From: Streptosporangiaceae bacterium
GTDB taxonomy: Bacteria > Actinomycetota > Actinomycetes > Streptosporangiales > Streptosporangiaceae
DNA: 18,982 nucleotides
Assembly (NCBI GenBank): GCA_030039095.1
Contig: JASHQP010000556.1
Location: 1 to 18,982 of the forward strand
Direction: 5' to 3'
Within the stretch, counting starts at the first letter, position 1; each line of letters begins with the position of its first letter. Below the pieces are notes generated by a model that was given only the letters and a program-made list of their open reading frames with translations, was not told the DNA's origin and made no database searches. Positions 14,326-18,982 of the stretch are shown here, piece by piece. Made by a program: the position numbers and the translations under genes.

Positions 14326-15444
14326 ATGTGCCGACTGCTTGGGTACTGCACCAGGACCGACGCCTCGCTCGCCGAGCTCACGGGCGAGCCGGGCCTGCGC
14401 GAGTTCACGCAGCTGTCGGAGTTCCACGGCGACGGCTGGGGGGTCGCCTGGTATGACCGGGAGCATCCGGGCGACGTGCACGTCCAGAAGTCGCCGGTGC
14501 GGGCGGCGGATTCGGACGCCTACAGCGAGCTCACCCACCGCAGGCTCGGCGACCTGGGCATGGTCCACCTCCGCTGGGCGACCCCGGGCCTGCCGGTCGA
14601 GACGCGCAACACCCACCCGTTCCGCCGCGGCGACATGGTGCTGGCGCACAACGGCGCGATCCACCCGCAGGACCGGCTCGGCGAGCTGCTGCCGCCGGCC
14701 TGGGAGCGCCAGCTCACCGGCACCACGGACAGCGAGCGCTACTTCCTGCACATACTGTCCGGGCTCGAGGCGGGCAAGGACATGATCAGCGCGATCGAGG
14801 CGACGGCCACCCACATCGGCCGGCTGCTGCAGCCGAACAGCCTGAACGCGGTGCTGCTTACTCCGGACGCCCTCTATGCAATTTGCTGTTACTGGCCGGA
14901 ACGCATCCCGCACGCCGCCCTGGCCGCACGGGGACTCGAGTGCGGTACGGATCAGTACTTCGAGCTCGCCCACCTCGAGACCGACGCGGGCATCATCGTG
15001 GCCTCGTCGGGCTGGGCGCAGCCGGGCTGGACGCCTCTGCCCAACCGCAGCGTCCTGGTGGTCGACCGGGAGACGCTGAAGACCAGCGTGGTGCCGCTGA
15101 ACCCGCAGAGCCCGGCCGGCCCGTTACCTGCCGGGCCGCACGTCAGCGCTTGGGCGCCGAGTCCCGCTGCTCCGCCACGGTGGCGAGGTGCTGCTCGATC
15201 GCGCGGATGCCCCGGCGTTCGTGCCGCCGCGAAAGGGCCTCCGTCCCGACCATCGCGACCGCGAGCAGGATCGCGATACCGGCAGCGAACGCGACGGCCA
15301 GCAGCGCGTCGTTCAGGATCTGCATGTCGATCATGTGGACCACCCCAACTATGTTTACACTGTTTACTTGGCCATTATGGCCAAGCCAAGTTAACGCTGT
15401 CAACATATTTAAGCGCACCTGCCCCCCGAAACCCGGCCCGATAG
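14326..15444 (+). CDS. Class II glutamine amidotransferase, EgtC-like, with run-on tail
   Basis: The first ~258 residues form a class II (Ntn) glutaminase domain: MCRLLGY with nucleophile Cys2, EFHGDGWGVAWYD near 32, VHLRWATPG near 78, NTHPFRRGDMVLAHNGAIHP near 90, and TDSERYFLHIL. Such stand-alone domains include EgtC, which hydrolyses a gamma-glutamyl amide; a gamma-glutamyl hydrolase role fits the ligase nearby. Usual length is about 255-270 aa. Here the frame continues for about 114 more codons, which are Arg/Pro-rich, antisense to the 63-aa membrane-protein gene and its promoter, and hold five TTA codons, very rare at this GC. The natural end was probably near 15100-15115. ATG 14326 has AGGA 7 nt upstream, 17 bp after the SDR. 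Confidence 0.88.
   Translation: MCRLLGYCTRTDASLAELTGEPGLREFTQLSEFHGDGWGVAWYDREHPGDVHVQKSPVRAADSDAYSELTHRRLGDLGMVHLRWATPGLPVETRNTHPFRRGDMVLAHNGAIHPQDRLGELLPPAWERQLTGTTDSERYFLHILSGLEAGKDMISAIEATATHIGRLLQPNSLNAVLLTPDALYAICCYWPERIPHAALAARGLECGTDQYFELAHLETDAGIIVASSGWAQPGWTPLPNRSVLVVDRETLKTSVVPLNPQSPAGPLPAGPHVSAWAPSPAAPPRWRGAARSRGCPGVRAAAKGPPSRPSRPRAGSRYRQRTRRPAARRSGSACRSCGPPQLCLHCLLGHYGQAKLTLSTYLSAPAPRNPAR
15117..15138. terminator. Hairpin between the amidotransferase domain and the small membrane-protein gene
   Basis: CGGCCCG (15117-15123) and CGGGCCG (15132-15138) form a perfect 7-bp stem with an 8-nt loop. It lies just after the conserved end of the amidotransferase domain and 4 bp beyond the stop of the leftward 63-aa gene, where a shared terminator for convergent genes is expected. 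It is inside the open amidotransferase frame, which supports the idea that a stop codon was lost. Confidence 0.5.
15143..15334 (-). CDS. Small single-span membrane protein (63 aa)
   Basis: I do not recognise a named family. The protein has a short N-terminus (MIDMQILNDA), one hydrophobic helix of about 20 residues (11-30, LLAVAFAAGIAILLAVAMVG), then a basic juxtamembrane stretch (SRRHERRG) and a polar amphipathic tail to residue 63. By the positive-inside rule the tail is cytoplasmic. It is judged real because it has a near-consensus promoter, an SD-like GGGGTGG about 5 nt before ATG 15334, and a coherent membrane-protein composition. ATG 15325 is an alternative start. The promoter carries a motif shared with the tetR upstream region, so it is probably a TetR target. 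A role in membrane stress or partner regulation is only a guess. Confidence 0.75.
   Translation of the reverse strand: MIDMQILNDALLAVAFAAGIAILLAVAMVGTEALSRRHERRGIRAIEQHLATVAEQRDSAPKR
15353..15367. repeat. GTTTAC-ACT-GTTTAC repeat, degenerate copy of the shared operator
   Basis: GTTTACACTGTTTAC lies in the presumed leader and start-point region of the 63-aa gene. It matches the putative TetR operator at 15390-15404 at 11 of 15 positions and has the same 6-3-6 layout. Centres are 37 bp apart, about 3.5 helical turns. It may be a weaker second site. Confidence 0.4.
15367..15385. promoter_or_regulatory. Perfect 19-bp palindrome over the -10 box
   Basis: CTTGGCCATTATGGCCAAG has two perfect 9-bp arms around a single base. 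It fully covers the -10 hexamer of the 63-aa gene promoter, the classic position for a repressor operator. Its sequence differs from the GTTGAC-type motif, so it may bind another regulator. Confidence 0.65.
15374..15403 (-). promoter_or_regulatory. Sigma-70-type promoter of the 63-aa membrane protein gene
   Basis: On the minus strand TTGACA (15398-15403) and CATAAT (15374-15379) are separated by 18 bp. This is a near-consensus housekeeping promoter in an AT-rich island of a very GC-rich region. The start would fall near 15367, giving a leader of about 33 nt. The -35 is embedded in one putative operator and the -10 in another. Confidence 0.7.
15390..15404. promoter_or_regulatory. Putative TetR operator over the -35 box
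   Basis: The minus strand reads GTTGACAGCGTTAAC, a 6-3-6 imperfect palindrome. It differs at one base from GTTGACAACGTTAAC upstream of tetR (17820-17834), and identity extends one base on each side (T before, T after). Binding here would cover the -35 of the 63-aa gene promoter. Confidence 0.65.
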
Positions 15445-15453
15445 GGGCGGGAT

Positions 15454-16698
15454 TCAGGCGGGGTCGGTGGCTTCGGACAGGCGGCGGTCCAGGTAGCGGC
15501 GCTCCGCGTCGGTGGCGGCCAGATCGCGGGCCGCGCGGTAGCTGGCCGCGGCCTCGGGCCGACGGCCCAGGCGCCGGAGCAGGTCGGCGCGGGTGGCGGG
15601 CAGCAGGTAGTAACCGGCCAGCGCGCCGGAGTCCTCGATGGCCGCAACCAGCGCGAGCCCGGCCGCTGGCCCCTCGGCCATCGCCACGGCGACAGCCCGG
15701 TTCAGCTCGATCACCGGCGACGGGGTCAGCTGCCCCAGCCGCCGGTACAGCAGCGCGATCTGCGCCCAGTCGGTGGCCGCCGTGTCCGGGGCCGTCGCGT
15801 GGCACGCGGCGATCGCCGCCTGCAGCTGGTAGGGGCCCGGCCGGCCGCGGCGCAGCGCCGCGTCGAGGACACCGGCGCCCTCGTCGATCGCGGCGCGATC
15901 CCACCGGTCGCGGTCCTGGTCCTCCAGCGTCACCAGGTCCCCGGCGGCGTCCACGCGGGCGGCCCGGCGGGCGTTGTGCAGCAGCATGAGCGCCAGCAGG
16001 CCGAGCACCTCGGGCTCGTCCGGCATCAGTCCGGCCATGGCCCGGCCCAGCCTGATGGCCTCGGCGCACAGCCCCTGCCGCACCAGGTCGGCCCCGGCGC
16101 TGGCCGCATACCCCTCGTTGAAGAGCAGGTAGAGGACGGCTAGCACCCCGACGACGCGTTCCGGCAGCAAGTGCGCGGGCGGTACCCGGTAAGGGATTCC
16201 CGCGTGACGGATCTTGTTCTTGGCCCTGACCAGGCGCTTTGCCATCGTCGCCTCGGGCACCAGGAACGCCCGGGCGATCTCGGCGGTGCTCAGGCCGGCG
16301 AGGGTGCGCAAGGTGAGCGCCACCCTCGCTTCCAGCGGCAGGGCCGGATGGCAGCAGGTGAACATCAGGCGCAAGCGGTCGTCCCGGATCCCGCTGTCGT
16401 CGTCCGGGCCGGGTTCGCCGGCTGGTGCCAGGGCGGCCACCTCCCTCAGCTTCGCCGCCTCCGCCGCGCTGCGGCGCAACCGGTCCAGCGCGCGGTTGCG
16501 CGCCACCGTGGTCAGCCAGGCGCCGGGGCGGCGGGGCACGCCATCGCGCGGCCAGGTCTTCAGCGCGCTGGCGAACGCCTCCTGCGCGCACTCCTCGGCC
16601 AGGTCCCAGTCGCCGGTCGTGCCGATCAGGGCCGCGACCACGCGTCCCCACTCCTCCCGGAACGCCCCGGCGACGGCCTCGCCGACGTCCGGGGTCAT
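15454..16698 (-). CDS. ECF sigma factor of the ECF42 type (sigma-70 with DUF6596/TPR-like tail)
   Basis: This 414-aa cytosolic sigma factor has region 2 at about 10-76 ([35 protein letters not shown]), region 4 at about 108-164 ([31 protein letters not shown]), and a long C-terminal extension (about 170-414) with a DUF6596 part ([12 protein letters not shown]) and TPR-like helices. That layout, with a DGPF/YCII gene next to it and no anti-sigma gene, is characteristic of group ECF42, where the tail is thought to control activity. ATG 16698 overlaps the YCII stop by 4 bp (ATGA). The longer upstream frame overlaps the YCII gene and is not used. Confidence 0.92.
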   Translation of the reverse strand: MTPDVGEAVAGAFREEWGRVVAALIGTTGDWDLAEECAQEAFASALKTWPRDGVPRRPGAWLTTVARNRALDRLRRSAAEAAKLREVAALAPAGEPGPDDDSGIRDDRLRLMFTCCHPALPLEARVALTLRTLAGLSTAEIARAFLVPEATMAKRLVRAKNKIRHAGIPYRVPPAHLLPERVVGVLAVLYLLFNEGYAASAGADLVRQGLCAEAIRLGRAMAGLMPDEPEVLGLLALMLLHNARRAARVDAAGDLVTLEDQDRDRWDRAAIDEGAGVLDAALRRGRPGPYQLQAAIAACHATAPDTAATDWAQIALLYRRLGQLTPSPVIELNRAVAVAMAEGPAAGLALVAAIEDSGALAGYYLLPATRADLLRRLGRRPEAAASYRAARDLAATDAERRYLDRRLSEATDPA

Positions 16699-17036
16699 TC
16701 CGTCCAGAACGGCCTCACCTCGATGGACCCGAACCTGGCCACGGGGTGCCGGGATGCCACGTCGATCGCCTCGTCGAGGTCTGCGCACTCGATGACGTCG
16801 AAGCCCGCGATCTGCTCCTTGGTCTCGGCGAACGGCCCGTCGGCGACCAGCACGTCGCCGCCGCGCATCCGCACGGTCGTGGCGTCGCTGACCGGGCGGA
16901 GCTGGCTGCCGAGCAGGCGGGCCCCGCGGCCGTCGACGTCCTTCAGCCACGCATCCATCGCGGGCTCGATCTCCGCCTGCTCCTCGGCGTTCAGCTCGGC
17001 GTTCTCCTCGGCGCAGATCAGCAGCATGTACTTCAT
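16695..17036 (-). CDS. YCII/DGPF-domain protein, partner of the ECF42 sigma factor
   Basis: This 113-aa protein is a YCII-related domain. It starts [11 protein letters not shown] and has the eponymous DGPF at residues 66-69 ([12 protein letters not shown]), ending with a GSIEVRPFW strand. Such proteins are dimeric ferredoxin-like barrels of unknown activity that accompany ECF42 sigma genes and are often its targets. ATG 17036 has AGGAGG about 5 nt upstream. It is translationally coupled to the sigma gene through a 4-bp overlap. Confidence 0.93.
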   Translation of the reverse strand: MKYMLLICAEENAELNAEEQAEIEPAMDAWLKDVDGRGARLLGSQLRPVSDATTVRMRGGDVLVADGPFAETKEQIAGFDVIECADLDEAIDVASRHPVARFGSIEVRPFWTE

Positions 17037-17084
17037 GGTTCCTCCTGGGTTCCACGGTCAGAGTCTTCGACCTGTCACCACGAC

Positions 17085-17111
17085 GACGAACGCGTTCGGC
17101 CCAGATGGACA
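17085..17111 (-). promoter_or_regulatory. Candidate ECF42-type promoter for the YCII-sigma pair
   Basis: On the minus strand TGTCCA (17106-17111) and CGTC (17085-17088) are 17 bp apart, about 48 bp before the YCII start. From memory, ECF42 promoters have a TGTCGA-like -35 and a CGTC/CGAC-like -10. This site differs at one -35 base. If correct, the sigma factor drives its own operon. Confidence 0.35.
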
Positions 17112-17138
17112 AGACTGCCGGCTCGCAGGTCCCCGAGG

Positions 17139-17792
17139 CTACGCGGGGCGCGGCGCCGAGCCGATGCCCTCGATGAGGATGTCCAGGGTTCGCTGGATGG
17201 CCAGGCCCTGCTCCTGCTCGCTCATCGCCGTGAGCGGGCCGTCGACCAGCAGCGTCGCCAGGCCGTGCACGGCCGCCCAGAACGCGATCGGGGCGGCCGA
17301 GCGCCGCGCCGGGTTGAGCAGGCCGGCGGCAACGAGCTCGTCCAGCGATACGGACAGGATCTGGTACGGCCGGGCGGCCGCGATCCGCGCGGTCATCTCG
17401 TCCTCGGTGCGCTTGGCCTGCGGCCGGCAGAACGCCGTGTGGAACAGCCCGGGATTGGCCAGCGCGAAGCCGACGTAGGCCCGGCCGAGGTTGGTGAACC
17501 GGCGCACCGCGTCCGCGGCGGGATCGGCCAGCCGCTCGCCGCCGTCCAGGCCGTCCTGCATCGCGTTGGCCAGCGCCTCGAGCGCCCGGTCCTTGACCGC
17601 CGCGAGCAGCTCGCCGTGCCCGACGTAGTGCCGGTAAGCGGCGGCGGCCGACACGCCGACCTGACGGGCCGCCTCGCGCAGCACGACCGCCTCCGGGCCA
17701 CCGGTGCGGGCCAGGTTCGTCGCCGCGTCGGCAAGCGCCTTGGGCAGGTCGCCGTGGTGGTAGCCGGGCCGGCCGACGCGAGTCTGGGTCAC
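17139..17792 (-). CDS. TetR/AcrR-family regulator with WHG-type C-terminal domain
   Basis: This 217-aa repressor-type protein has a TetR HTH at about residues 14-60 ([29 protein letters not shown]) and a ligand domain with [13 protein letters not shown] and [17 protein letters not shown], the WHG signature. GTG 17792 gives the typical start [19 protein letters not shown] 17810 is also open. Neither has a good ribosome site. A CACTAT box 6 nt before the GTG, 17 bp from TTGTCA inside the operator motif, may give a leaderless message. It lies 102 bp before the YCII gene in the same direction. The 15-bp dyad upstream is repeated at the 63-aa membrane-protein promoter, so autoregulation plus control of that gene is inferred. 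Confidence 0.9.
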   Translation of the reverse strand: MTQTRVGRPGYHHGDLPKALADAATNLARTGGPEAVVLREAARQVGVSAAAAYRHYVGHGELLAAVKDRALEALANAMQDGLDGGERLADPAADAVRRFTNLGRAYVGFALANPGLFHTAFCRPQAKRTEDEMTARIAAARPYQILSVSLDELVAAGLLNPARRSAAPIAFWAAVHGLATLLVDGPLTAMSEQEQGLAIQRTLDILIEGIGSAPRPA

Positions 17793-17819
17793 GGCTTCAT
17801 AGTGCAGCAACGCGCTGGT

Positions 17820-17834
17820 GTTGACAACGTTAAC
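17820..17834. promoter_or_regulatory. Putative TetR operator upstream of tetR
   Basis: GTTGACAACGTTAAC is a 6-3-6 imperfect palindrome (arms GTTGAC and GTTAAC, matching inverted at 5 of 6) located 27 bp before the preferred tetR start. The same motif with one change lies at 15390-15404. On the minus strand it contains TTGTCA, a likely -35. The remaining spacer up to 17990 shows no gene. Confidence 0.65.
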
Positions 17835-17990
17835 TCCCGGTAACGCGCCCTGCGTATCCAGACGTCCAGACGATCCGCAGACGGTATTCAGGCTGGCTGC
17901 ACCTTGCTGCGGTGTGCTTGAACCCGTAAGCGCGGCCGAGGGCCCGCCGGAACCTGTCCTGCTCCCGCAACTCCGGCACTGCCGCGCCCC

Positions 17991-18037
17991 GTCACCCGGT
18001 GTGGCCCGGCCCGTGGACCGCCGGGCCCCCGGGTGAC
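17991..18037 (-). terminator. Nested hairpin terminator of the S9 peptidase gene
   Basis: Outer arms GTCACCC (17991-17997) and GGGTGAC (18031-18037) enclose inner arms GGCCCGGC (18003-18010) and GCCGGGCC (18020-18027). That makes 15 perfect base pairs with a small 5/3-nt internal loop and a 9-nt apical loop. It starts 13 bp after the peptidase stop. No T-tract follows. Confidence 0.6.
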
Positions 18038-18050
18038 TCTCTGCCCGAGT

Positions 18051-18982
18051 TCAGCCACACCAGCGCGCCAGCCACTCGAACTGCTCGGCGAGCACGTGCA
18101 GCACCGACTCGCGGGCCAGGTAGCCGTGGCTCTCGTGCGGCAGCAGCACCAGCCGCGCGGTCCCGCCGGTGCCCTGGATCGCCTGGTAGAGCCGCTCGGA
18201 CTGGATCGGGAACGTGCCCGAGTTGCTGTCCTGCTCGCCGTGGACGAGCAGCAGCGGCGCCGCGATCCTGTCCGCGTAGCGGAACGGCGACAGCTGGTCG
18301 TAGACCGCGGATGCCTCCCAGAAGCTGCGCCGCTCGGCCTGGAAGCCGAACGGTGTCAGGGTCCGGTTGTACGCGCCGCTCCTCGCGATCCCCGCGGTGA
18401 ACAGGTCAGTATGCGCGAGCAGGTTCGCGGTCATGAACCCGCCGTAGCTGTGCCCGCCGACCGCCACCCGCGAGCGGTCCACGATGCCCATCTCGTCCAG
18501 AGCCTGGACGTGCGCCCGGGCCGACTCGGTGACCTGCTCGATGAACGTGTCGTTCATCGTCTCGGGATCGCCGATCACCGGCATCGTGGCGTTCGAGAGC
18601 ACCGCGTAGCCGCGCAGCACGAACCACGTGGGCTCCAGGGCGTTCAGCCGCGTGAACCGCTGGCTGCTGCCCCGGACCTGGCCCGCGGTGGCCGGGTCAC
18701 CGTAGTCGAGCGGATAGGCCCAGATCAGCAACGGCAGGCGGCCGCCGGTGGCCGGGTCGTAGCCCGGCGGCAGGTGCAGCATGCCGGAGAGCTGGACCCC
18801 GTCGCCGCGCTCGTGCACGATCAGCCGCTTGTGCATCGAGGTCAGCTGCGGGTGCGGGTCCGGCCAGGCGGTCAGCGCGCGCGCGGCCGAGCCGTCGAGC
18901 TCGGCGACGTAGAGGTTCGGCGGCTCGCTGCTGCTCTCATGCCACAGCAGGATCTCGGTGCGCTGCGGCACGGCGCCCGCGG
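18051..18982 (-). CDS. S9-family serine peptidase, glutamyl-endopeptidase-like (3' part)
   Basis: Only the C-terminal ~310 residues are in the window; the frame is open at the right edge, so the start and beta-propeller lie outside. The part seen is the alpha/beta-hydrolase domain of the prolyl oligopeptidase family: nucleophile Ser in GGHSYGGFMTANLLAHTDLF (Ser codon 18447-18449), Asp in LLLVHGEQDSNSGTFPIQSER, and His in LPHESHGYLARESVLHVL. The blocks GTFPIQSER and ESHGY-ARES are what I remember of the chloroplast glutamyl-endopeptidase (CGEP, S9D) type rather than true prolyl oligopeptidases. It would hydrolyse oligopeptides. A strong hairpin ends the transcript before tetR. Confidence 0.9.
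   Translation of the reverse strand, partial: AGAVPQRTEILLWHESSSEPPNLYVAELDGSAARALTAWPDPHPQLTSMHKRLIVHERGDGVQLSGMLHLPPGYDPATGGRLPLLIWAYPLDYGDPATAGQVRGSSQRFTRLNALEPTWFVLRGYAVLSNATMPVIGDPETMNDTFIEQVTESARAHVQALDEMGIVDRSRVAVGGHSYGGFMTANLLAHTDLFTAGIARSGAYNRTLTPFGFQAERRSFWEASAVYDQLSPFRYADRIAAPLLLVHGEQDSNSGTFPIQSERLYQAIQGTGGTARLVLLPHESHGYLARESVLHVLAEQFEWLARWCG

Noticed and set aside
16171..17478. Rightward open frames opposite the sigma, YCII and TetR genes
   Set aside because: Low-complexity Arg/Ser/Pro translation without domains; the minus-strand genes are clear.
17821..17826. TTGACA on the plus strand as a rightward -35
   Set aside because: No -10 at proper distance and no rightward gene follows; it is part of the operator dyad.

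Overview
The window is very GC-rich, with strong third-position G/C bias, GTG and probable TTG starts, an F420-dependent luciferase-like oxidoreductase, an ECF sigma factor with a TPR-like tail, and TetR and Lrp/AsnC regulators. Together these point to a chromosomal segment of a soil-type actinomycete (Actinomycetota). I see no tRNA, rRNA, CRISPR array, insertion sequence, integrase or phage gene. No gene-free stretch exceeds 300 bp. Genus cannot be told from the sequence alone.

Left part (1-6.4 kb): a short tandem repeat, then a leftward pair (LLM-class F420 oxidoreductase and PAP2-type membrane phosphatase, overlapping by 20 bp). These are divergent from a rightward series: an unusual C-terminally extended nucleoside diphosphate kinase, a UDP-glucose/GDP-mannose dehydrogenase, a DUF2786 protein with a Pro/Ala linker, and a universal stress protein that looks leaderless. 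A P1-family (DmpA-type) self-cleaving aminopeptidase follows. It ends against a leftward operon, with a large imperfect inverted repeat (7597-7644) as the likely bidirectional terminator.

Middle part (7.6-15.1 kb): two divergent operons around an Lrp/AsnC regulator. Leftward: Lrp/AsnC, a glutamine-synthetase-like ligase, a Dabb protein and an APC amino-acid/amine permease. Rightward: a PLP aminotransferase, a cupin, an SDR lacking its catalytic tetrad, and an EgtC-like class II glutamine amidotransferase. Ligase, APC permease, cupin and amidohydrolase resemble in outline the Puu gamma-glutamylation route for amines. However, a class II amidotransferase replaces PuuD, and an aminotransferase plus an aberrant SDR replace the oxidase and aldehyde dehydrogenase. 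This may be an undescribed gamma-glutamyl amine or amino-acid pathway; the substrate cannot be read from the sequence.

Right part (15.1-19 kb), all leftward: a 63-aa single-span membrane protein, an ECF42-type sigma factor, its DGPF/YCII partner, a TetR regulator, and the 3' part of an S9 (glutamyl-endopeptidase-like) peptidase. A nearly identical 15-bp motif, GTTGACARCGTTAAC, lies just upstream of tetR and again over the -35 box of the small membrane protein. A perfect 19-bp palindrome covers the -10 box of that second promoter. This suggests a small TetR regulon with the tiny membrane protein as target. The amidotransferase frame runs without a stop through this control region, so its last ~114 codons are probably not original coding sequence.
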